Positions 1-5,381 of a stretch of DNA of 8,409 nt are shown here, piece after piece. The stretch is from NCBI GenBank assembly GCA_903923345.1, contig CAIXXI010000389.1:1-8409 (forward strand), given 5' to 3'. The stretch comes from an uncultured Burkholderiales bacterium. Lineage in GTDB: Bacteria > Pseudomonadota > Gammaproteobacteria > Burkholderiales > Burkholderiaceae_E. A program made the translations under genes and the position numbers. Within the stretch, counting starts at the first letter, position 1. The number at the start of each line of letters is the position of its first letter. Below the pieces are notes generated by a model. The model was not told the origin of the DNA, did not search any database, and worked only from the letters and a program-made list of their open reading frames with translations.

Positions 1-247
1 ACATCAAGCCGTAGTAGGACCACACCCTCGCTGCATACGAAAGCCAACTGTTCTGCATGCGCCAGATGCCCTCGTTGCGCTTGCCGGTGAACAGAATGAT
101 CCACCACTGGACGAACGTGAGCAGTTGGATCAACCACTGCCACGCCGTTAGGACGATGTGATGCGGGATGACGAGCAGCAGCCGGAAGAGCGTGCTGAGC
201 CTGCTTCGCTTCTCGAGGTTCTCGATGGAGAACGACAACGCTGACAT
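1..247 (-). CDS. DUF4389 domain membrane protein, N-terminal part (runs off left edge)
   Basis: Reading the minus strand from an ATG at 247 gives an open frame of 82 codons that continues past position 1, so the C-terminal part is missing. The start MSALSFSIENLEKRSRLSTL is followed by the pattern typical of DUF4389 proteins: R-S-R-L-x-T-x-F-R-L near residues 14-23, a hydrophobic segment at about residues 23-54, then L-F-T-G-K (52-56), a G-I-W-R-M-Q stretch (60-65) and a Y-A-A-R-V-W-S-Y segment (71-78). The family is of unknown function, usually membrane-bound and common in actinobacteria. A purine-rich ribosome binding site lies 6 bases upstream. The gene lies downstream of, and in the same direction as, the FO synthase fragment, with 101 bp between them, but there is no known functional link. 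The family call is from recognised sequence pattern, not a search. Confidence 0.7.
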   Translation of the reverse strand, partial: MSALSFSIENLEKRSRLSTLFRLLLVIPHHIVLTAWQWLIQLLTFVQWWIILFTGKRNEGIWRMQNSWLSYAARVWSYYGLM

Positions 248-348
248 GAGGATCCCCTTCCTCTTGACGAGTAATGGTCTACAACCGTCGGTAAGATAGC
301 CCATCGCCAGCCGTTTCGCTGGACTACTCAGGCTCCAGAGGCGGATGC
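248..348. other. Intergenic gap between FO synthase end and DUF4389 gene
   Basis: These 101 bases hold no gene. A short inverted repeat (CCAGC at 307-311, GCTGG at 318-322) lies after the FO synthase stop, but it has no following T-run, so it is a weak terminator candidate at best. I see no convincing promoter boxes for the DUF4389 gene. Confidence 0.5.
254..262 (-). promoter_or_regulatory. Ribosome binding site of the DUF4389 gene
   Basis: On the minus strand AGGAAGGGG lies 6 bases before the ATG at 247. It supports that start, which is also where the family similarity begins. Confidence 0.55.
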
Positions 349-804
349 CTAGGCCGCAGGTGCAGGATCCACGCGCCCGTAGCGCGTCGTGCGCTGAGCG
401 AGCGTTCGCCCCATCCCCTCGATGATCTCCGCGAAGTCACCTGGCTCGAGGCCCTGACCGTGCGATGCACCGGCTGCCCTGCTGATGTTCTCGTTCATCA
501 GCGTTCCCCCGAGGTCGTTCACACCGGCGTTCAGGAGTTGACGAACCCCCGGACGACCGATCTTCACCCACGATGCCTGGATGTTGTGGATGTGCCCGTG
601 GTACGCGATCCGCCCGACGGCGTGCATGAGCACAGTCTCGCGGAAGGTCGGCCCGCGACGCGCCTTGCGCTGCAGATAGATGGGCGACGCCATGTGCACG
701 AACGGGAGTGGCACGAACTCGGTGAACCCACCAGACCGCTTCTGAAGGTCACGGGTGCGGACAAGGTGTCTTGCCCAGTGAACCGGATTCTCGATGGACC
801 CGAA
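349..804 (-). CDS. FO synthase, CofH-type C-terminal domain (truncated at the joint)
   Basis: The frame ends at TAG (349-351) and encodes about 151 residues matching the C-terminal end of FO synthase subunit 2 (CofH, or the C-terminal half of fused FbiC). This radical-SAM enzyme joins 5-amino-6-ribitylaminouracil to a tyrosine-derived part to make 7,8-didemethyl-8-hydroxy-5-deazariboflavin, the chromophore of F420. Visible family blocks in order are F-G-S-I-E-N-P-V-H-W, G-G-F-T-E-F-V-P-L-P-F-V-H, H-N-I-Q-A-S-W-V-K-I-G, N-D-L-G-G-T-L-M-N-E-N-I-S-R-A-A-G-A and a final G-M-G-R-x-x-A-Q-R-T-T-R-Y-G. The N-terminal radical-SAM part with the CxxxCxxC cluster site is absent. The frame stays open up to 933, but beyond about 804 it is antisense to the GGT gene and no longer resembles CofH, so the true gene is cut there. 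The sequence cannot show whether CofG is fused to it. F420 synthesis is typical of actinobacteria and related groups and unusual in proteobacteria. Confidence 0.85.
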   Translation of the reverse strand, partial: FGSIENPVHWARHLVRTRDLQKRSGGFTEFVPLPFVHMASPIYLQRKARRGPTFRETVLMHAVGRIAYHGHIHNIQASWVKIGRPGVRQLLNAGVNDLGGTLMNENISRAAGASHGQGLEPGDFAEIIEGMGRTLAQRTTRYGRVDPAPAA

Positions 805-1216
805 CCACGTCAATGTGGTCGCACCGCGCAAGCGCCCCTTCCAGACCATCATCCCGGCCTTCCTGACCCGCGATGGAAAACCGCAGATGAGCTTTGGCGT
901 GATGGGCGGCAACATGCAGCCCCAGGGCCACATGCAGACACTGGTCCGGATGCTGAAGTACGGTCAGAACCCGCAGGCCGCATGCGATGCGCCGCGCTGG
1001 AAGGTCAACCGCGGGCTCGACATCGATGTCGAGCCCGCCATGCCGCTGAATGTGGTCGATTCGCTGCGTGCCATGGGTCACAACCTGGCACCGGTGGCCG
1101 ATCCCTACATGGACTTCGGCTCGGGCCAGTTCATCTGGCGCCTGAGCGACGACATCGAGGACGGCTATGTGGCGGCCAGTGACAGCCGCCGCGACGGACA
1201 TGCCGCCGCGTTCTGA
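782..1216 (+). pseudogene. Gamma-glutamyltransferase, C-terminal fragment (5' part missing)
   Basis: About 144 residues match the end of the small subunit of gamma-glutamyltransferases, N-terminal-nucleophile hydrolases that cleave and transfer the gamma-glutamyl group of glutathione and related compounds, usually in the periplasm or outside the cell. Visible blocks are G-F-S-M-D-P-N-H, A-P-x-K-R-P-F-Q-T-I-I-P-A-F, M-S-F-G-V-M-G-G-N-M-Q-P-Q-G-H, the D-A-P-R-W stretch, and the closing G-S-G-Q-F-I-W-R and A-A-S-D-S-R-R-D-G-H. This resembles the YwrD-like branch of the family. Normal proteins are about 530-590 residues; the signal peptide, large subunit, autoprocessing site and catalytic threonine are all missing. 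The in-frame stop at 779-781 shows there is no upstream continuation here. The ATG at 794 lies inside a conserved block and is not a real start. It is listed as broken because of the joint; the gene is probably intact in its own genome. Confidence 0.85.
784..804. other. Probable chimeric joint between two genomes
   Basis: On the minus strand these bases encode the CofH block F-G-S-I-E-N-P; on the plus strand nearly the same bases (785-805) encode the GGT block G-F-S-M-D-P-N. Family similarity stops on both genes at this stretch: CofH similarity lies only to the left and GGT similarity only to the right. A stop codon (779-781) sits in the GGT frame just before it. A shared stretch of about 20 bases at the meeting point of two unrelated gene fragments is the usual signature of an assembly join at a shared short word. 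A recombination joint in a real genome is the alternative. Confidence 0.75.
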
Positions 1217-1242
1217 CGATTTCACTTCCCTATCCCCATATC

Positions 1243-1269
1243 GCGTGCGCGCCGTCTTCAGCCGCACGC
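1243..1269 (+). repeat. Inverted repeat between GGT fragment and dehydrogenase
   Basis: A perfect 7-base inverted repeat, GCGTGCG at 1243-1249 and CGCACGC at 1263-1269, encloses 13 bases. It lies in the 72-bp gap just before the dehydrogenase ribosome binding site. There is no following T-run, so it is a poor intrinsic terminator. It could be an mRNA hairpin, an operator-like site or chance in GC-rich DNA. Confidence 0.3.
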
Positions 1270-1275
1270 ACCCAC

Positions 1276-1280
1276 GAGGA
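1276..1280 (+). promoter_or_regulatory. Ribosome binding site of the dehydrogenase gene
   Basis: GAGGA lies 8 bases before the ATG at 1289 and supports that start. I see no clear -35/-10 promoter in the 72-bp gap, so the gene may be co-transcribed with ggt in its native genome. Confidence 0.6.
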
Positions 1281-1288
1281 CGATCCCG

Positions 1289-2191
1289 ATGAGCACCCGC
1301 ACCTACGATCCGATCACGCCGCAGACCGTCGCCTTCCTGGGCATGGGTGTCATGGGCGCACCGATGGCCGGCCATCTGGCGCGTGCGGGGCATAAGGTCA
1401 CGGTCTACAACCGCAGCGCGGCTAAAGCCCAGGCCTGGGTCAAGGAATATGGCGGCTCATCGGCTGCCACGCCGCGTGAAGCAGCGGCTGGCGCACACAT
1501 CGTGTTTGCCTGCGTGGGTAACGATGATGATTTGCGCAGCGTGGTGCTCGGTGCTGACGGGGCCTTTGCAGGCATGGCACGCGGCACGCTTTTCGTGGAT
1601 CACACCACGGCGTCGGCCGAAGTCGCTCGCGAATTGAACGCAACAGCGCGCGAACACGGACTGGACTTCGTCGATGCACCGGTCTCTGGCGGCCAGGCCG
1701 GCGCGGTCAATGGCCAACTCACCGTGATGTGTGGTGGTGATGCGGCAGCCTTCGAGCGCGCCAAGCCGGTCGCCATGGCGTTTTCAAAAGCCTTCACCCT
1801 GATCGGCCCATCGGGCTCCGGGCAACTCGCCAAGATGGTCAACCAGATCTGCATCGCCGGCATCGTGCAGGGGCTGTCCGAGGGGATTCACTTCGGCCAA
1901 TCTGCCGGGATCGACATGAAGCTGGTGCTCGATGTCATCGGCAAGGGTGCGGCGCAATCCTGGCAGATGGACAACCGCGGCAAGACGATGGTCGACGATC
2001 AGTTCGAGTTCGGCTTTGCAGTGGATTGGATGCGCAAGGACCTGGGCCTGTGCATCGATGAGTCGCGGCGCAATGGCGCTTCACTGCCACTGACTGCGCT
2101 GGTCGATCAGTTCTATGGCGATGTGCAAAAGCAAGGCGGCGGGCGCTGGGACACGTCCAGCCTCATTCGACGCCTCAAGCGCAAAGGCTGA
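1289..2191 (+). CDS. NAD(P)-dependent beta-hydroxyacid dehydrogenase (3-hydroxyisobutyrate dehydrogenase family)
   Basis: This complete 300-residue protein has the normal family length. The Rossmann nucleotide-binding motif G-M-G-V-M-G-A-P-M-A is at 18-27. After the second strand comes V-Y-N-R-S (39-43); an Arg in this place usually goes with NADPH rather than NADH use. The substrate loop D-A-P-V-S-G-G is at 129-135, and the catalytic block G-S-G-Q-L-A-K-M-V-N-Q at 176-186 gives Lys182 as the expected catalytic lysine with Asn185 close by. W-M-R-K-D-L-G-L (247-254) is the conserved C-terminal substrate/cofactor contact. Family members reduce or oxidise small beta-hydroxy acids: 3-hydroxyisobutyrate, tartronate semialdehyde, succinic semialdehyde. 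The substrate here cannot be read from sequence. It lies 72 bp after the GGT fragment and converges on tyrA with 18 bp between stop codons. The protein is probably cytosolic, as no signal peptide is visible. Family assignment is firm; the specific enzyme is open. Confidence 0.9.
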   Translation: MSTRTYDPITPQTVAFLGMGVMGAPMAGHLARAGHKVTVYNRSAAKAQAWVKEYGGSSAATPREAAAGAHIVFACVGNDDDLRSVVLGADGAFAGMARGTLFVDHTTASAEVARELNATAREHGLDFVDAPVSGGQAGAVNGQLTVMCGGDAAAFERAKPVAMAFSKAFTLIGPSGSGQLAKMVNQICIAGIVQGLSEGIHFGQSAGIDMKLVLDVIGKGAAQSWQMDNRGKTMVDDQFEFGFAVDWMRKDLGLCIDESRRNGASLPLTALVDQFYGDVQKQGGGRWDTSSLIRRLKRKG

Positions 2192-2204
2192 GCCCGGCTC
2201 TTTG
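2182..2204. terminator. Possible short hairpin at the convergent gene ends
   Basis: The dehydrogenase and tyrA stop codons face each other across only 18 bp. GAGC (2190-2193) and GCTC (2197-2200) can pair around a CCG loop, extended by CAAA (2182-2185) with TTTG (2201-2204) if a 4-base bulge is allowed. On the plus strand three T follow the inner stem. The structure is weak, overlaps both gene ends, and is only a candidate for shared termination. Confidence 0.25.
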
Positions 2205-2209
2205 ACAGG

Positions 2210-3115
2210 TCAGAACGTCGATCGCCAGCGTTCGCCGCGCGCGAGCGCTGCCTCGAGGGCGTCTCGGTCACCCGCTCGGATCGCCTGCTCGATGCGATCG
2301 AGCTCGGAGCGAAACCCCTGGGCTGCCTGCAGTACCGCGTCACGATTGTCGATCAGGATTCCAGCCCACAGATCAGCGGGTGAACCGCCCACCCGTGTGG
2401 TGTCGCGCAGGCCTGCGCCATGGAAGCGGCGGGCATCATCGGCACGCGCACCTTCTCCAATGGCCCCTGCCAGAGCAAAGGCGACTGCATGCGGCCAATG
2501 AGACACCTCGGCAAACAAAGCGTCGTGATGCTCCGGCGTCATCGACGCAACCTGAGCACCGAGCGCGGTCCACATGCCAGCAATGCGCTCGATCACATCG
2601 ACATCACATTGCGGTGTGGGGCACATCAGCAGCGACTTGCCCTGAAAGAGATCGGCTCGGGACGCGCCTGGCCCAGCGCGATCAAACCCTGCAATCGGGT
2701 GTGAGGCAACGAAGCGGCTTTGACGCTCACCCAGTCCGTCGCGCACCGCGCTGACCATGCTGGACTTCGTGCTGGAGACATCCGTGAGGCAGGCCTGCGG
2801 ACCGAGCGAGTCGCGTAATTGCGGATCGCTGACCAATGCGCAGTTGACGGCAATCGGGGCCGCCAGCACGACCAGGTCACTGCCCCGTACCGCGTCCATC
2901 AGGCTGTCCGCGACCTCATCGATCAGCCCGAGCTGGGCAGCCGCGGCTGCATTGAACGGGTCCAGGCCACAGATACGATCGGCCAGACCCCGACTGCGAA
3001 GGGCTGCAGCCACCGACCCGCCCAGCGCCCCGGTGCCGATGATCACAACCCTGCTGAAGGGCTTGATCTGCGCCCCGTGCGGAGAATCAGCGCCGGGATA
3101 CTGGGGCTGCGTCAC
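2210..3115 (-). CDS. tyrA: Prephenate dehydrogenase
   Basis: The enzyme oxidatively decarboxylates prephenate to 4-hydroxyphenylpyruvate, the committed step to tyrosine. I place the start at GTG 3115, giving 301 residues. The GTG overlaps the hisC stop as GTGA. The upstream ATG at 3193 would add 26 low-complexity residues and an 82-bp overlap with hisC. With the GTG start, the Rossmann motif G-T-G-A-L-G-G-S is at 27-34 and Asp52 after the second strand suggests NAD+. Further motifs are S-S-T-K (114-117), S-H-P-I-A-G (138-143) with the expected catalytic His139, S-H-W-P-H (205-209), and R-D-T-T-R (237-241) followed by Trp250, the prephenate-binding region. It is the last gene of the gyrA-serC-pheA-hisC-tyrA run, a stand-alone enzyme with no fused AroA and no clear ACT domain. 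It reads F-D where many relatives have an E two residues after H-P-I-A-G. Its end faces the dehydrogenase gene. Confidence 0.93.
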   Translation of the reverse strand: MTQPQYPGADSPHGAQIKPFSRVVIIGTGALGGSVAAALRSRGLADRICGLDPFNAAAAAQLGLIDEVADSLMDAVRGSDLVVLAAPIAVNCALVSDPQLRDSLGPQACLTDVSSTKSSMVSAVRDGLGERQSRFVASHPIAGFDRAGPGASRADLFQGKSLLMCPTPQCDVDVIERIAGMWTALGAQVASMTPEHHDALFAEVSHWPHAVAFALAGAIGEGARADDARRFHGAGLRDTTRVGGSPADLWAGILIDNRDAVLQAAQGFRSELDRIEQAIRAGDRDALEAALARGERWRSTF

Positions 3116-4239
3116 GCCCGTCCCAGCGCGGGGCGCAGGGCTTGAATCAGCGCCTGGTTTTCCTCGGCCAGCCCGACGCTGATCCGCAGCCACTCGTTCA
3201 GTCCGTAATTGCCAACCGGACGCACGATCACGCCAGCGCGCAGCAGCTTTTCGTTGACTGCATTCGCATCGCCGACCTTGACCAGAACGAAATTGCCGAA
3301 GGACCGCACATAAGGCAGGCCCATGGCTTCAAACTGCTCAGACAGGTAGGCGACGCCCTGCGCATTGAGCGCGCGGCTCTTTTCCAGAAAGGGCTGATCG
3401 GCCAGCGCTGCAACCGCAGCGGCCTGGGCAATCGAATTGACGTTGAACGGCTGGCGAACGCGGTTCATCAGATCCGTGAGTGCAGGCTGAGCCACCCCGT
3501 AACCGACGCGCAAGCCCGCCAGCCCGTAGGCCTTGGAGAACGTACGCGAGAGCACGAGGTTGGGGAAGCGCTTGACCCACTGCACCGCATCGAAGCGCAA
3601 CGACGGCTCGAGGTATTCGTTATAGGCCTCGTCGAGCACCACCACCACCTGCGACGGGACGGTCTTCAGAAAGGCTTCGATTTCGGCCGCAGGCAGGAAG
3701 GTTCCGGTCGGATTGTTCGGATTGGCAATGAAGATCAGCCGCGTGTCGGGTGCGATTGCAGCGCTCATGGCCGGCAGGTCGTGCCCGAATCCGGCGGTGG
3801 CCGGCGTGACGATCGCGCGTGCACCGGTCTCCTGGGTTGCCAGTTCGTAGACCTGGAAGGAATACTGGGAATAGACCGCCGACAGGCCCGGTTGCAACAG
3901 GGCATGCGCCACCAGTTCGAGGATGTCGTTCGAGCCGTTGCCCAGGGTCAGCCAGTCCTGATCGACGCCGAGGCGCGACGACAGCGCGGCCTTCAGTTCA
4001 AAGCCGTTGGCATCGGGATAGCGCCCGAGATCAGCCACCGCAGCCATCATCGCCTGACGGGCAGACTCCGGCATGCCGAGCGGATTTTCATTGGAGGCCA
4101 GCTTGATGATCTTCGACTCGTCCAGGCCATAGGCGCGGGCCACCTCGGAGATCGGCCGACCGGCCTTGTACGGGGCGATCGCCCTGACATAAGAGGGCGC
4201 AAGGGTTACCGGGTCGATGCTGGAAGGTGATTGGGTCAT
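3112..4239 (-). CDS. hisC: Histidinol-phosphate / aromatic aminotransferase
   Basis: This is a fold-type I PLP aminotransferase of 375 residues, the usual HisC length. It swaps an amino group between glutamate and imidazole-acetol phosphate in histidine synthesis. The N-terminal L-A-P-S-Y-V-R-A-I-A-P-Y is at 13-24 and L-A-S-N-E-N-P-L-G at 47-55. N-P-N-N-P-T-G is at 173-179 and D-E-A-Y (203-206) supplies the Asp and Tyr that hold PLP. S-R-T-F-S-K (231-236) puts the PLP lysine at 236, G-L-R-V-G-Y (242-247) holds the phosphate-binding Arg244, and L-R-I-S-V-G (351-356) has the carboxylate-binding Arg352. The ATG at 4239 overlaps the pheA stop as ATGA. No good ribosome binding site precedes it, so translation is probably coupled to pheA. 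Placement between pheA and tyrA, away from any his gene, suggests it also or mainly transaminates phenylpyruvate and 4-hydroxyphenylpyruvate, as shown for some HisC proteins in other bacteria. That role is inference. Confidence 0.93.
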   Translation of the reverse strand: MTQSPSSIDPVTLAPSYVRAIAPYKAGRPISEVARAYGLDESKIIKLASNENPLGMPESARQAMMAAVADLGRYPDANGFELKAALSSRLGVDQDWLTLGNGSNDILELVAHALLQPGLSAVYSQYSFQVYELATQETGARAIVTPATAGFGHDLPAMSAAIAPDTRLIFIANPNNPTGTFLPAAEIEAFLKTVPSQVVVVLDEAYNEYLEPSLRFDAVQWVKRFPNLVLSRTFSKAYGLAGLRVGYGVAQPALTDLMNRVRQPFNVNSIAQAAAVAALADQPFLEKSRALNAQGVAYLSEQFEAMGLPYVRSFGNFVLVKVGDANAVNEKLLRAGVIVRPVGNYGLNEWLRISVGLAEENQALIQALRPALGRA

Positions 4240-5378
4240 GGCACAGGCGGGGCGGGAGTCGAGGAAGAAGGCATCGGCCGCGGTTGCGGCGCCTTGCCGG
4301 CGGGCGTCAGGTTCTCGCGCGGATAGGACCCGAGCGACTTGAAATAGGCGGCATGGCCACGGATTTCGGCCAAGGCTGCAGCGACCGGCGCATCGGCCTC
4401 ATGACCGAGCAGGTCGATGTAGAAGAAATATTCCCAATTGCCTTGCCGCGCCGGCCTGGACTCGAAGCGTTTCATCGAGACACCATGCCGCGACAGCGGC
4501 TCGATCAGGGCATGCACTGCGCCAGCGCGATCAGGGACAGACAGGATCAGCGAGGTCTGGTCGACGCCTGATGGCCCGCACAGATGGTTGCCGACGACCG
4601 CAAACCGGGTGCGATTCAGCGGATCGTCCTGAATCGCTTCGGCGACGACCTGCACGTCATAGCGACCCAGCGCGCCATCGCCGGCGATGCCGGCTGTGTG
4701 GGCTTCGATCGAGGCGAGGCGAGCGCCTTCGGCATTGCTGGACACCGGCACACGTTCGAGGTCGGGGTGGTTGCGGTTGAGCCATCCGGCACACTGGGCC
4801 AATGCCTGCGCATGGGCGCAGATCCGGGTGATGCCGCGCATTTCGCCGCTGCGGGTGAGCAGATGGTGGCGCACCGGAACCGACACTTCGCCGCAGATTT
4901 TCAAGGGACTTTGCAAGAACAGATCGAGGCTGCGATTGACCGCGCCTTCACTGGAGTTTTCGACCGGTACCACCGCGAAATCGACTGTTCCGGCTTCGGC
5001 TGCGCGAAAAACTTCGTCAATCGTTGTGCAGGGGACGGTTTCGACGCTGTGGCCGAACTGGGTCAAGGCCGCCTGCTCCGAAAACGTGCCGACCGGACCC
5101 AGATATCCAATTCGCAGACGCCGCTCCAGATCACGGCACGCCGAGATGACTTCCGTCCAGATGGCTGACAGGGCCGCATCCGGAAGCGGCCCGGGATTGC
5201 GCTGCGCCAGACGGCGCAGGATCTGGGCCTCGCGCTCCGGACGCCAGATCGGCGCGTTCGTGGCGTGCTTGAGCGCACCGACCTCGAGCACCAGACGGCC
5301 GCGCTCGGCCAGTGCCTCGAGCAGTCGTGCATCCACCGCATCGATTTTCTGACGCAGTGCGTCGAGAGGATCACTCAT
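4236..5378 (-). CDS. pheA: Bifunctional chorismate mutase / prephenate dehydratase (P-protein)
   Basis: This 380-residue protein turns chorismate into prephenate and then phenylpyruvate for phenylalanine. An AroQ-type chorismate mutase domain covers about residues 1-88, with the expected active-site residues Arg9, Arg28, Lys37, Arg49 and Glu50. The prephenate dehydratase domain starts at R-I-G-Y-L-G-P-x-G-T-F-S (89-100), includes V-P-V-E-N-S-S-E-G (137-145), and has the catalytic T-R-F at 257-259. An ACT regulatory domain follows from about 274, with the G-A-V-H-A-L block (286-291) and E-S-R-P (306-309), the motifs that bind phenylalanine for feedback inhibition. After L-G-S-Y-P-R (349-354), where most P-proteins stop, an unusual 26-residue Pro/Ser-rich tail follows. 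The ATG lies 3 bp after the serC stop, with GAGG 7 bases upstream inside the serC end. The TGA overlaps the hisC start. Confidence 0.95.
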   Translation of the reverse strand: MSDPLDALRQKIDAVDARLLEALAERGRLVLEVGALKHATNAPIWRPEREAQILRRLAQRNPGPLPDAALSAIWTEVISACRDLERRLRIGYLGPVGTFSEQAALTQFGHSVETVPCTTIDEVFRAAEAGTVDFAVVPVENSSEGAVNRSLDLFLQSPLKICGEVSVPVRHHLLTRSGEMRGITRICAHAQALAQCAGWLNRNHPDLERVPVSSNAEGARLASIEAHTAGIAGDGALGRYDVQVVAEAIQDDPLNRTRFAVVGNHLCGPSGVDQTSLILSVPDRAGAVHALIEPLSRHGVSMKRFESRPARQGNWEYFFYIDLLGHEADAPVAAALAEIRGHAAYFKSLGSYPRENLTPAGKAPQPRPMPSSSTPAPPVP

Positions 5379-5381
5379 CGC

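Noticed and set aside
307..322. Hairpin as terminator of the FO synthase gene
   Set aside because: The stem is only 5 bp and has no T-run after it on the minus strand.
1..804. Horizontal transfer of F420 genes into a proteobacterium
   Set aside because: Possible in principle, as some proteobacteria make F420, but the shared 20-base joint cutting two conserved genes, with no mobile element, tRNA or target repeats, fits a mis-assembly better.
805..933. N-terminal 43 residues of the 349-933 minus-strand open frame as part of FO synthase
   Set aside because: They are the antisense of conserved GGT codons and do not resemble CofH; the frame stays open by chance across the joint.
460..1182. 240-residue plus-strand open frame spanning the joint
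   Set aside because: It is antisense to FO synthase in its first half and out of frame with GGT in its second, with Arg/Pro/His-rich composition typical of shadow frames in GC-rich DNA.
794..1216. A complete small 140-residue GGT-like protein starting at ATG 794
   Set aside because: The ATG lies inside the conserved G-F-S-M-D-P-N-H block with no ribosome binding site, and the piece lacks the catalytic threonine; it is a fragment.
3142..4230. 362-residue plus-strand open frame opposite hisC
   Set aside because: It mirrors almost all of hisC, has no recognisable domain, and is explained by the codon bias of the real gene. The same holds for the 307-residue frame at 5265-6188 opposite serC/pheA.
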